Assembly: GCA_963843275.1 (NCBI GenBank)
Contig: CAWJJM010000009.1
Location: 386,897 to 450,896 of the forward strand
DNA: 64,000 nt
Direction: 5' to 3'
DNA from: CAWJJM01 sp963843275
GTDB lineage: Bacteria > Acidobacteriota > Thermoanaerobaculia > Multivoradales > JBCCEF01
Position numbers and translations under genes: made by a program. Positions 23,935 to 34,837 of this stretch are shown here, piece by piece (the first letter of the stretch is position 1; each line of letters opens with the position of its first letter). Under the pieces are notes generated by a model. That model was not told the DNA's origin and ran no database searches. It saw nothing but the letters and a program-made list of their open reading frames with translations.

Positions 23935-23965
23935 ATTCGCGCAAATCCGAAAGATTGCGCGTCGC

Positions 23966-26900
23966 ATGGCCCCTCGCGTCGACATCGACCATCCGGCCTG
24001 GGAGGTTCCCACGGCGGCCGACGGCCGCGTCGTCTCCCTCCTGGACGGGCTGCGCACGGACCGCGAGCGGCTGGCGGCGACGCTGCAGGCCGCAGCGCTG
24101 CTCGCCCACCTGGAGGAGGCCGGCGGCAGCCTGGCGGCGGGCTGGCGCGGCGCCGGCGTGGACGGCCGGGGGCGGCTGCGCCTGTCCGGGGCGCCACGCC
24201 CCGGTCGCTCGCCGCGCCTGCCGCAGGAGGAGCTGCGCGAGTTCCTGGCGCGGGTGTTCGCCGTGCCGCGCGGCGGACCGGTGCCGGGGCGGGGGGAGGC
24301 GCGGCGGGCGGCGCGGGCGCTGCAGCGCCGCTGGGCCCCCACGCTGGTCGCGCTGCCGCCCGACGACGCGGTGGGCCAGCTCCTCGACGAAGCGCCGTTC
24401 CTGTGGGAGCCGCGCTTCGCCGCCGCCCGCCTCGCTCTGGTGGCCGTGGTGCGCGGCCGCCCCCGCGTGGCGGGCCCGGGCGGAGCGCGCCGCCGGCTGC
24501 TGGCGGCGGCCGCCACCCCGGAGGAGCTACGGGAGCTGCTGGCGGGCAGCGCCGGCCGGCGGCTGTGGTGGCCGCCGGCGCCGGGCGGCGACCCCTGTCG
24601 GCTCGCCGCCGCCGGCCGCTGGCGGGCCGCGGTCGCCCACTGGCGGCTCGAACCCCCGCGGGACGATGCCTCACGCCGGGCCTGCGCCGACGCGTGGTTC
24701 GCGCTCGGACGCTTCGAGAAGGCTCTGGCCGTCCTCGCCACCGTGCGCCGGCGGACGGGCGCGGCGGACCTCTTGCGCGCGTCCTGTCAGCTCCACCTCG
24801 GGCGGGCGGGCGCCGCCCGCGCCACCGTGCGCAGGTTGCTGGCGGCGGGCGTCGCGCCGTGCGAGGAGATCCCCCTGGCGGAGTTGGCGGTGCGGCTGAC
24901 GGCGAACGCGGGCGATCCGGCGGCCGCGCGCCGTCACGGCCGCGAGACGTTGCACCGGACGGAGCGGCGCTCGGGCCACGAGCGCGTGCGGGCCCTGGTG
25001 CTCGCCGCCCAGGCGGCGTGGGACGGGGGCGACCTCGCCGCGATGGAGCGCCACCTCGCCGCCGCGGCCCGCGGCGCGGGGGGCGGTGCGGGGTGGCGCT
25101 GGCGCCAGGCGCGGGCGCTCCTGGCGCTGGAGCGGGGAGCGCCGGAGGAGGCCTGCCGGCAGCTCGCGGCGGCGCTGCGGACGCAGCGGCGTCGGCTGCG
25201 GCGCTTCGAGGCCGCGGGGGTGTGGAACGATCTCGGCCTCGCCCGCGCCCGCTGCGACGACCTGGCCGGGGCCGAGCGGGCGTTCCTCCACGCCTTCCAC
25301 CTCCACCGGCGCTGCGACGGCCCACGGGCCCTCACCCTCGGGGCGACCAACCTGGCCGAGATCCGGCTGCGCCGGGGACGGCTGCTCGGCGTCGAGGAGA
25401 TCCTCGCGCGGAGCGCGGCCGCGGACCGCGCCGCGGGCAATCGGCGGGGCGGCGTCTTCGACGAGCTGCTGCAGGGTCGCTACGAGATGGTGCGGGGCCG
25501 CCCGGCGGCGGCCCTGGACCGCTTGCGCCGGGCCGCGGCGGCGGCGCAGCGGCTGCGGCTGAGCGGCGCGCGGGCGGAGGCGCGGGTGCTGACCGCGCGC
25601 GTCCTCGGCGGGGAGGGTCGCGCCGCGGCGGCGGCCGCCGAGCTCGCCGCCGCCGGCGGCTCCGCCCTCGCCCATCTGGAGCCGGAGGAGCGGCCCGCGG
25701 TGCTCGCCCTCGCCGGCCGCCTGGAGGAGGCACGGCGCGCGGCGGCGGCGGCCGGAGACCTCGGCGCCGTCTGGCGCGCGCTGCTGGCGCCCGGAGGCGG
25801 TGCCGCCGGTGCGGAGGCCTGGGCGCCCCTCGGGGCGCTGGAACCGTTCCGCCGTGCCCGCCTGGTGGCCGACGTCGAGACCTTCGCGCCCGGGACGGCA
25901 CCGGAGAGCTGGCGGCGGGCGGCGATCGCCACCTTCCGCCGGCTCGGCGCGCCCGGCGCGGCGCGGCGCCTCGAGGACGACGCGGGAGGTCCCTGGGAGG
26001 CGCTGGCGGGATGGCTCGACGGCGAGGTCGGGGTGGAGGGTTGGCAGGCCTTGCTCGCGGCGGCCGGCTACCCGGAGGCGCGGCTGTGGTGGGAGGGCCG
26101 CGACGACGCCCGGGTCCTGGTCCCGGGTCCGGGCGGCGCGGAGGAGCTCACGGCGCCGGCGCGCGGCGGACGCCTGGTCCTCCGGGCCTCGGTGGTCGAC
26201 CCGCCGCTGCGGGCGCTGTTCCGGCTGCTCCGCCGCGAGCTCCCGGCGCTCCCGGCGGGGCGCCCGGTCGCGCCGGCGGGCGATCCTGCGGCCGGCCTGG
26301 TCGGGCGGTCGCGGGCGCTCCGCGCCGCGGTCGAGCGGGTCGAGCGCCTGGCCCCCACCGACCTGCCGCTGCTGATCGTGGGGGAGAGCGGAACCGGCAA
26401 GGAGCTGCTGGCCCGGCACCTCCACCGGTCGAGCGCCCGCGCCGCGCGGCCGCTGCTGCCGGTCAACTGTGCGGCGCTGTCGGCGACGCTGCTGACCTCG
26501 GACCTGTTCGGCCACGTCCGCGGCGCCTTCACCGGCGCCGACCGCGACCGCGCCGGCGTCTTCGAGGCCGCCGAGGGCGGCACCGTCTTCCTCGACGAGA
26601 TCGGCGACCTGCCGGCGGTCGCCCAGGGGATGCTGCTGCGGGTGCTGCAGGAGGGGGAGGTGCGGCGGGTGGGGGAGAGCCTGGCGCGGCGCGTCGACGT
26701 GCGGGTGGTGGCCGCGACCCACCGCGATCTGGCGGCCCGGGTGGGGGAAGGCCTTTTCCGGGAGGACCTGTACTACCGGCTCAAGGGCGCCGCCGTCGAG
26801 CTGCCGCCGCTGCGCGAGCGGGGTGCCGACGTCCTGCTCCTCGCCGAGCACCTGCTGCGGGCGGCGGCCGACCGCTGCGGCCGGCCGCCGCCGCGGCTCG

Positions 26901-27211
26901 GCGCGGCGGCACGGGCGCGGCTGCGCGCGCACCGCTGGCCGGGCAACGTCCGCGAGCTGGAGAACGTCCTCGCCTCGGCCGCCGTGCTGGCGGCCGCGGA
27001 CGGCGGCGTGGTGCGGCCGGAGCACCTGGACCTGCCGGCCGCGAGCGGGCCCGCCGCGGCCGGCTACCACGTCCAGGTGGACACCCTGCGCCGGCGCCTG
27101 GTGCGCGAGGCGCTGGCGGACTCCGGCGGCGTGCAGGCGGTGGCGGCGCGGCGCCTCGGCCTGTCGCGGCAGGCGCTCTCCTACCTGGTGCGGCGCTTCG
27201 AGCTGCGCTGA
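23966..27211 (+). CDS. Sigma-54-dependent activator with a large TPR-like N-terminal region
   Basis: The 1081-residue protein ends in a complete sigma-54 activator module. Walker A GESGTGKE is at 806-813, the sigma-54 contact loop GAFTGA at 853-858, Walker B FLDEIGDLP follows, and a FREDLYYRL segment and a WPGNVRELENV motif come later. The C-terminus is a Fis-type HTH. The preceding 750 residues are not a response-regulator, GAF or PAS domain. They are helical and Ala/Arg/Leu-rich with repeated W-x3-G/A-x-W-like and ALAL patterns, best read as degenerate TPR repeats (about 230-650). A forkhead-associated or other domain near 730-790 cannot be excluded. The target genes are unknown. ATG 23966 has only a weak ribosome-binding site. 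Confidence 0.85.
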   Translation: MAPRVDIDHPAWEVPTAADGRVVSLLDGLRTDRERLAATLQAAALLAHLEEAGGSLAAGWRGAGVDGRGRLRLSGAPRPGRSPRLPQEELREFLARVFAVPRGGPVPGRGEARRAARALQRRWAPTLVALPPDDAVGQLLDEAPFLWEPRFAAARLALVAVVRGRPRVAGPGGARRRLLAAAATPEELRELLAGSAGRRLWWPPAPGGDPCRLAAAGRWRAAVAHWRLEPPRDDASRRACADAWFALGRFEKALAVLATVRRRTGAADLLRASCQLHLGRAGAARATVRRLLAAGVAPCEEIPLAELAVRLTANAGDPAAARRHGRETLHRTERRSGHERVRALVLAAQAAWDGGDLAAMERHLAAAARGAGGGAGWRWRQARALLALERGAPEEACRQLAAALRTQRRRLRRFEAAGVWNDLGLARARCDDLAGAERAFLHAFHLHRRCDGPRALTLGATNLAEIRLRRGRLLGVEEILARSAAADRAAGNRRGGVFDELLQGRYEMVRGRPAAALDRLRRAAAAAQRLRLSGARAEARVLTARVLGGEGRAAAAAAELAAAGGSALAHLEPEERPAVLALAGRLEEARRAAAAAGDLGAVWRALLAPGGGAAGAEAWAPLGALEPFRRARLVADVETFAPGTAPESWRRAAIATFRRLGAPGAARRLEDDAGGPWEALAGWLDGEVGVEGWQALLAAAGYPEARLWWEGRDDARVLVPGPGGAEELTAPARGGRLVLRASVVDPPLRALFRLLRRELPALPAGRPVAPAGDPAAGLVGRSRALRAAVERVERLAPTDLPLLIVGESGTGKELLARHLHRSSARAARPLLPVNCAALSATLLTSDLFGHVRGAFTGADRDRAGVFEAAEGGTVFLDEIGDLPAVAQGMLLRVLQEGEVRRVGESLARRVDVRVVAATHRDLAARVGEGLFREDLYYRLKGAAVELPPLRERGADVLLLAEHLLRAAADRCGRPPPRLGAAARARLRAHRWPGNVRELENVLASAAVLAAADGGVVRPEHLDLPAASGPAAAGYHVQVDTLRRRLVREALADSGGVQAVAARRLGLSRQALSYLVRRFELR

Positions 27212-27224
27212 GCGGGTCGGAGCG

Positions 27225-27239
27225 GGCGGCCGTGCCGCC
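27225..27239. terminator. Short bidirectional hairpin between convergent genes
   Basis: GGCGGC (27225-27230), CGT, GCCGCC (27234-27239) forms a 6-bp stem between the stops of the sigma-54 activator (27211) and the minus-strand fRMsr gene (27246). No U-tract is present on either side. Confidence 0.3.
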
Positions 27240-27245
27240 GTGCGG

Positions 27246-27728
27246 TCAGGGAGCGGCGGGGAGGTGGGGGCCGAGCAGGGCGACGATCCCTTCGAGCCCC
27301 GCGCGGTCGGCGTCGTCGAAGGCGGCTTCCTGGTGCGAGTCGAGGTCGAGGACGGCCACCAGCTCGCCGGCGGCGTCCCGCACCGGCACGACGATCTCGG
27401 AGCGGGCGCCGGCGTCGCAGGCGATATGGCCCGGGAAGGCGTGCACGTCGGCCACCAGCTGGGTGGCGCCGGAGCGGGCGGCGGCGCCGCAGACGCCCCG
27501 GTCGAACGGGATCTCGAGGCAGCCGAGCGGCCCCTGGTACGGGCCCACCCGCAGCAGGCGGGGGGCGACGACGCGATAGAAGCCGGTCCAGGACGCGTAG
27601 GGCAGGGCGGCGTGGAGCAGGCTCGCGGTGGTCGACATCACGGTGACCGCGTCGTCCACGCCGTCGAGCACGGCGGCCAGCTCGCCGCGCAGGCGGCGGT
27701 AGGTCTCGCGCTTGCCGGCGGGCTCCAT
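27246..27728 (-). CDS. msrC: Free methionine-(R)-sulfoxide reductase (GAF domain, MsrC-like)
   Basis: The 160-residue single GAF-domain protein has the family signature from WTGFYRV to VLDLDSH. The three redox cysteines are in the expected places: GCLEI, RGVCG ten residues later, and HIACD 24 residues after that, matching Cys84, Cys94 and Cys118 of the E. coli enzyme. It reduces free methionine-R-sulfoxide using thioredoxin. ATG 27728 gives the usual N-terminal helix; the frame is open further upstream but that part is Arg-rich and non-conserved. It is divergent from the tandem-HTH gene. Confidence 0.92.
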   Translation of the reverse strand: MEPAGKRETYRRLRGELAAVLDGVDDAVTVMSTTASLLHAALPYASWTGFYRVVAPRLLRVGPYQGPLGCLEIPFDRGVCGAAARSGATQLVADVHAFPGHIACDAGARSEIVVPVRDAAGELVAVLDLDSHQEAAFDDADRAGLEGIVALLGPHLPAAP

Positions 27729-27780
27729 GCCGGGATCATAGCTCGCCCGGCGGCCACGGCGGCGACATCGCCGCCAGCGT

Positions 27781-27828
27781 ATTGTTATGGCAACATGGTT
27801 GACAATGCACATCTTTTTTTTTGATAAT
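27781..27828 (+). promoter_or_regulatory. Near-consensus sigma-70-type promoter with overlapping inverted repeat
   Basis: TTGACA (27799-27804) and GATAAT (27823-27828) are separated by 18 nt in an AT-rich island, the best-matching housekeeping promoter in the window. Transcription would start near 27835 and give a leader of about 100 nt before the ATG at 27935. ATTGT at 27781-27785 and ACAAT at 27802-27806 form inverted half-sites that overlap the -35 box and could be an operator. Confidence 0.75.
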
Positions 27829-27934
27829 GAGTCGTCACGTTTCGATCATCCGAGGGGCCTCGGGAGCGGTCGAGACGCGGGTGAGAAGCCGTCGTAGAAG
27901 CGATTTCCCGACCAGGGACCGACCAGGAGACCAG

Positions 27935-28606
27935 ATGGCCGCAGCGAACGATCAGAAAACCGGGGGCGCCGGTGGGGAGCTGCTGACCCTGACGGAGGTT
28001 TCGAATCGCACCGGCATCTCGATGCCGACCCTGCAACGCTACAAGAAGGAGTACCAGGACCGCATCCCCGCGCAGGGCAAGGGCCGGCGGCAGCGCTACC
28101 CGGAGGCGGCGCTGGCGGTGTTCGAGCAGATCAAGAAGGAGAACATCAAGCGCCGCGGGCGGCCGCGCAAGGAGTCGTCGGGGAAGGCCGCGGGCGGGCG
28201 GCGCGCTCCGCGGCGCGAGGGCGGCGCCGAGAAGGCGCGGGCGGACCTGTTGACCCTGACCGAGGTGAGCGAACGGACGGGGATCTCCTATCCCACCCTG
28301 GTCCGCTACGTGAAGCTCCACGGCGACGAGATCCCCTCGGAGGGCGAGGGCCGGCGCCGCCGCTACCACCCCGAGGCGGTGGCGGTGTTCGAGCGGCTGC
28401 GCTCGCAGAGCGGGCGGGGCCGCAAGCGGCGGGCGGCGGGCGGCGGCAAGCCCGCGGCGGCGGGCCGCGCGGCGGCGGGCGGTGACGGACGCCTGGCGCA
28501 GCGGGTCGCCTCGCTGGAGCGCTCGCAGGACCGCCTGGAAAAACAGATCCGCGAGCTGATCCAGTTGGTGCGCCGCCCGATGACCGTCACGGTGCAGCGC
28601 AAGTAG
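27935..28606 (+). CDS. Tandem MerR-like HTH protein with AT-hook-like linker and C-terminal coiled coil
   Basis: The 223-residue protein contains two copies of one DNA-binding module. Copy 1 (about 16-70) reads LLTLTEVSNRTGISMPTLQRY and ends with GRRQRYPEAALAVFEQI; copy 2 (about 102-158) reads LLTLTEVSERTGISYPTLVRY and ends with GRRRRYHPEAVAVFERL. Both look like MerR-type winged helices. The linker carries RRGRPRK, an AT-hook-like minor-groove motif, and a second basic GRGRKRR follows copy 2. The C-terminus (about 185-215) is a short coiled coil suited to dimerisation. There is no effector domain. The start is fixed by AGGAGA at 27925-27930. It is probably a nucleoid-associated or global regulator. 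I do not recognise the full architecture. Confidence 0.75.
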   Translation: MAAANDQKTGGAGGELLTLTEVSNRTGISMPTLQRYKKEYQDRIPAQGKGRRQRYPEAALAVFEQIKKENIKRRGRPRKESSGKAAGGRRAPRREGGAEKARADLLTLTEVSERTGISYPTLVRYVKLHGDEIPSEGEGRRRRYHPEAVAVFERLRSQSGRGRKRRAAGGGKPAAAGRAAAGGDGRLAQRVASLERSQDRLEKQIRELIQLVRRPMTVTVQRK

Positions 28607-28638
28607 CGGCGGCAGCGCGCTGCGATGCGGTACCCGGA

Positions 28639-28662
28639 CCCCGCCGGCCCCGGCCGGCGGGG
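28639..28662 (+). terminator. Intrinsic terminator of the tandem-HTH gene
   Basis: CCCCGCCGG (28639-28647) and CCGGCGGGG (28654-28662) form a perfect 9-bp stem with a 6-nt loop, followed by TTCTTTATCTTTAT. It lies 33 nt after the stop codon and is the clearest factor-independent terminator in the window. Confidence 0.85.
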
Positions 28663-28695
28663 TTCTTTATCTTTATATTCATAGAATTTTGAGTT

Positions 28696-29728
28696 TCAGT
28701 CAGAAAGATGGTCCCAGCCCGCCGCGGGGAGGGGGCGCGGACCGTGCGGCCCGCGCAGCGTGACGCCGGGTGCGGCGGTGACCTGTCCGATCGCGGTGAC
28801 CGCGAAGCCGGAGGGCGGTGCGGTGTCCGGGGGCAGGGTGAAGCACAGGACGTAGTCCTCTCCCCCGGTCAGCGCGAGGTCGAGCGCCCCGCGCCCGAGG
28901 TGCGCGGCCAGCGCTTCGAGGTCCGGCGCCAGCGGCAGCGCCGCGGCCTCGACCTCGGCGCCGACGCCGCTCGCCCGGCACAGCCGGTGGAGGTCGCGCG
29001 CCAGGCCGTCGGAGAGGTCGAGGGCGGCGACGCGCGGCACCGGCCGCGCCGGCCCGCGCGAGGGCACCTCCGAGGGCGAGCTGCGGGGTGGGGAGCAGGT
29101 GGCGGCGCACCGCGCGCCGCGCCGCCGGGGCCAGGCCCGGCGGCAGGTCGGCGGCAAGAGCGATCCGGGCGTCGGGCAGCGGCTCGGCCGGCTCCCCGTC
29201 GTCCGCCGCCGTCGGCGCCGCGCCGCGGGCGAGCAGGTGGCGCCCGGCCGCCGACTCGCCCAGCGTCCCCCCGAGCCACAGACGGTCCCCGGGCCTGGCG
29301 GCGTCGCGGCGCAGCGCCCGCCGGTCCTCGGGCAGGGTGCCGAGGAGGGTGAGGGAGGCGACCGTGCGCTCCGGGCTGCGCGCCAGGTCGCCGCCCGCCA
29401 GGGTGACGCCGGCGCCGCCGAGCGCCGCCAGCAGACCGGCGAAGAAGCGCCGGTGGTCGTAGCCGGGCGGCGCCGACAGCGCCAGCAGGGCGTAGGCGGG
29501 GTCGGCCCCGGTCGCCGCCAGGTCGGAGAGGTTGACCGCCAGCAGCCGCCGCGCCACCAGCGCGGGGTCGAGGCCGCGGGGGTGGTGGACGCCGGCGATC
29601 TGGCTGTCCACGGTGACCACCCAGGCGCCGCCCGGCGGCGCCGGGAGCAGCGCCGTGTCGTCGCCGAGGAGGTCGTCGGGCCCGAGCCGTTCCCGCAGCC
29701 AGGCGACGAGCCGGTCCTCGCCCTCCAT
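28696..29728 (-). CDS. thiL: Thiamine-monophosphate kinase, frameshifted by one base
   Basis: The N-terminal two thirds match ThiL: GDDTALL, VVTVDSQIAGVHH, NLSDLAATGADP, LAGGDLARSP and a LPTPQLALG segment. The expected continuation, AALDLSDGLARDLHRL and LALTGGEDYVL, is present, but in a different frame. The reading changes near 29,035-29,075, where one base is in excess; trimming a short G run there (29,040-29,060 region) rejoins the two frames to a stop at 28696. ThiL phosphorylates thiamine monophosphate to thiamine pyrophosphate. A sequencing error is more likely than decay, since both halves are fully conserved. The start is 8 nt after the lon stop. Confidence 0.85.
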
Positions 29729-29736
29729 CGGCGGGC

Positions 29737-32174
<2,438 letters not shown>

Positions 32175-32178
<4 letters not shown>

Positions 32179-32663
32179 GGGCGCCGGGCCCCCCCGCCGC
32201 CGAGGACCGCGGCCGCCGGCCCCAGGCCGCGCAGCACCTCGAGGAAGGCGTCGACGTCCTCGAAGCGCCGGTACACCGAGGCGAAGCGGACGTAGGCCAC
32301 CTGGTCGAGCTCCCGGAGCCGCTCCATCAGCAGGGCACCGATCTCCTGGGTCGACATCTCGCGCTCCTCACGGTCCTGCAGGCGCGCCTCGACCTCGTCG
32401 GCGATCTCCTCCAGCCGGCGCGGCGCCACCGGGCGCTTCTCACAGGCCCGGTACAGACCCGCCAGGAGCTTCTTGCGGCTGTACTCGTGACGCGTCCCGT
32501 CGCGCTTGACCACCATGGTGGGGATGTCCTCGATCTGCTCGTACGAGGTGAAGCGGCGACCGCATCCGAGGCACTCGCGGCGCCGCCGGATGGTGGCGCC
32601 GTTGCGGCTCTCCCGCGAGTCGACCACCCGATCGCGGTTGGCGGCGCAGAAGGGGCACCTCAC
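32175..32663 (-). CDS. nrdR: Ribonucleotide reductase regulator NrdR
   Basis: The 162-residue protein has the N-terminal zinc ribbon with CPFC and CLGC pairs, then the ATP-cone domain from PTMVVKRDG to the VAYVRFASVYRRF motif. NrdR is an ATP/dATP-sensing repressor of ribonucleotide reductase genes that binds NrdR boxes. No such box was recognised in this window and no nrd genes are present. The GTG start at 32663 directly precedes MRCPFC, the normal N-terminus. It begins 8 nt after the MglA-like gene and overlaps lon by 4 nt. Confidence 0.96.
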
Positions 32664-32671
32664 CGCGCCGC

Positions 32672-33730
32672 CTACTCCTTGGCCTGCAGCGCGATGTTGA
32701 GCCGCAGGAGCAGCCGGGTGAGCGCCTCCGGGTCGCCGAGGTCCACCTCCAACCCCTCGACGCCGTCGACCACCCGCCGCTCGTCGTCCTCCACCTGGAA
32801 GCTGAGCGTGAAGCGGCGGGCGCGGCGGAAGTCGGGCGCGGAGAGGGTCAGCTTGATGTCGCGCGACAGCTCGCGGTGCCCGTTGGCCGCCGCCGGGGCG
32901 GCCGGGGTCCGGCGCGGTGGCGTCACCCCGGCCAGGGTGTGCTCGCGGAGCCGGGCCAGCTCGCCCTCGACGTCGACGCGGCGCCGGGGCCCGCGCGCCG
33001 GCGGGGCGGCCGTCGCCGCGGGCGCCCGGGGAGGTGCGGGGGCGGCCGCCGTCGGTGGCCTCTGCGCGGCGGCGGCGCGGGGCACCGCGGCGGCGGGCGG
33101 GCGGTCGCGCTGCGCCGGCCGCAACGGCGCTGCGTCGCCCCGCCCCAGGCGCTGTTTGAGCGACAGCAGGGTGGCGCGGGAGATCCCCTTGAGGGTCTCG
33201 AACACCCCCTTGCCCTGGATGGCGACCGCTTCGTAGGTCGGCCAGCCGTTGCGGTTCAGCGCCCCGTCGAGCTCCTCGGGGCTGCACAGGTCGGACAGGT
33301 CGCGCTTGTTGAACTGCAGCACCAGGGGGATCGAGTCGACCGCGATCCCCAGCTCGGCCAGGTTCTCCTCGAGGTTCTTGAACGACTCGACGTTGGCCTC
33401 GAGCATGGCGCGCTGCGAGTCGGCGACGAAGACCACCCCGTCGACCCCCTTGAGCACCAGCTTGCGGGTGGTGTTGTAGAAGACCTGCCCGGGCACGGTG
33501 TAGAGCTGGATGCGGGTGTTGAAGCCCCCCACCTGGCCGACGTCGATCGGCAGCAGGTCGAAGAACAGGGTGCGGTCGGTCTCCGTCTCCAGCGACACCA
33601 TCTCGCCGCGCGAGGCCTCGGCGGTGCGGTTGTAGATCCACTGCAGGTTGGTGGTCTTGCCGCACAGGCCGGGACCGTAGTAGACGATCTTGGCCGCCAT
33701 CTGCATGGTGCTGTAGTTGAAGAAGACCAT
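32672..33730 (-). CDS. MglA-like small GTPase with a long C-terminal extension
   Basis: The first 195 residues are an MglA-type Ras-like GTPase with P-loop GPGLCGKTT (19-27, Lys25), a switch-I region TDRTLFFD, a YTVPGQVFY segment in place of the usual DTAGQ, and NKRD for guanine recognition. MglA controls cell polarity and gliding or pilus switching in myxobacteria, and related GTPases occur in many phyla. Here it continues into about 75 low-complexity Pro/Ala residues and a separate C-terminal domain of about 80 residues (HRELSRDIKLTL onward) rich in beta strand, which I do not recognise. No MglB is adjacent. It leads the nrdR-lon-thiL group. Confidence 0.85.
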   Translation of the reverse strand: MVFFNYSTMQMAAKIVYYGPGLCGKTTNLQWIYNRTAEASRGEMVSLETETDRTLFFDLLPIDVGQVGGFNTRIQLYTVPGQVFYNTTRKLVLKGVDGVVFVADSQRAMLEANVESFKNLEENLAELGIAVDSIPLVLQFNKRDLSDLCSPEELDGALNRNGWPTYEAVAIQGKGVFETLKGISRATLLSLKQRLGRGDAAPLRPAQRDRPPAAAVPRAAAAQRPPTAAAPAPPRAPAATAAPPARGPRRRVDVEGELARLREHTLAGVTPPRRTPAAPAAANGHRELSRDIKLTLSAPDFRRARRFTLSFQVEDDERRVVDGVEGLEVDLGDPEALTRLLLRLNIALQAKE

Positions 33731-33763
33731 GGGCGGAAAACCCTTCGCAGGGGGACTAGCAGC

Positions 33764-34670
33764 CTAGCATAGGGACCCGTCGGAGAAGGCCTCCGCCAGC
33801 TCCCGTTGCGCCGGGGTCAGCGGCGCGGTCTCGGCGATGCGCGCCAGCGCCTCGCGCCCCAGGAGGACCACCAGCGGAACCAGCTCCGGCGCCGCCTGCC
33901 GCAGCGCGGCGAGCTGGCGCTCGACGGTGCCCCGGTCGCCGCGCGCCACCGGCCCGGTGAGGGCCGCCGCCGGCCCGGCCCCGGCCTCCACGCTCTCCCC
34001 GGCCGCGGCCACGGCGCCGCGGGCGAGCTCGAGGTACCCCGGGATCACCTCGGGGGAGGTCGCCCGCCGCCGCGATGCGGGCGGCGGTCGCCAGCAGCGT
34101 CACGACGCCGCCGGCCGCCAGCGACGCGGCCAGGTGGTAGAGGTCCCGCCGTTCCTCGGGGACCTCGCGGGCGACGCCGCCCCAGGCCGCCACCAGCCGT
34201 TCGGCCAGCGCCAGGGCCGCGCGGTCGCCGTCGAGCGCGAAGAGGACGCCGCGGCCCGCCGCCGGGTGCGGCTCGACGCGCGGGAAGGCGCGCAGCGGGT
34301 GCAGCGAGCCGACCGCCGAGCCGCCGTCGCGCAGGGGGGCCAGCACCGAGGCGCCGCGGCTGCCCGAGGTGTGCAGGACGACCCGGGCCTGCGGCCGCGC
34401 GGCCAGCCGTCGGGCCACCTCGGGCAGCGCGGGGTCGGAGGCCGCGATCAGCAGCAGCTCCTCGTCTCCCGAGGCGAGATCGTCCGCCGGCACCGCGTGG
34501 CCGCCGAGCTCGCCGGCCAGCTCCTCGGCACGCCGCCGCGACGAGCCGTAGGCCACCGCGCGCAGCGCGGCGCCGCGCGCCGCCGCCCAGCGGGCGAGGC
34601 TCGAACCCACCCGGCCCGCTCCCAGCAGCGAGAACGTCAGGCCGGCCAGGCTCTGGGGCTCGTCCAGCAC
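33764..34670 (-). CDS. Rossmann-like plus DUF2520 protein, frameshifted by one base
   Basis: The N-terminal half has LTFSLLGAGRVGSSLAR, a dinucleotide-binding fold like that of pyrroline-5-carboxylate reductase, followed by a VVLHTSGSRGASVLAPL segment and GSLHPLRAF, as in the DUF2520 family of proteins of unknown function. The DUF2520 C-terminal domain (VIPGYLELARGAV) is in another frame. One surplus base in the G5 run at 34052-34056 accounts for the break: with four Gs the reading DLPEVIPGY is restored. The GTG at 34670 is the likely start and the stop is the TAG at 33764. Divergent from hrcA. Confidence 0.8.
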
Positions 34671-34837
34671 TCGGCTACAATAGCCGCCCGCACGGCCCTG
34701 CCGCAATCGGCGGAGCGGCCTCGGTGCGCGGGGTGCGCCGGTGCCGCCGAGGACGCCGCCCGAGGGCATTTTCGCGCCCTTTCCACGGTTGGAACGGCGG
34801 ATCGCCCGGCGCGGAGCGCCGGCTCGGGACGGAGCGC

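Noticed and set aside
24934..27070. Minus-strand proteins opposite the sigma-54 activator
   Set aside because: They lack recognisable motifs and have the Arg/Gln/Gly composition of antisense frames, while the plus strand encodes a complete AAA+ domain.
34666..34672. CIRCE operator
   Set aside because: Only one half-site (AGCACTC) is present; the matching GAGTGCT at the correct distance is missing.
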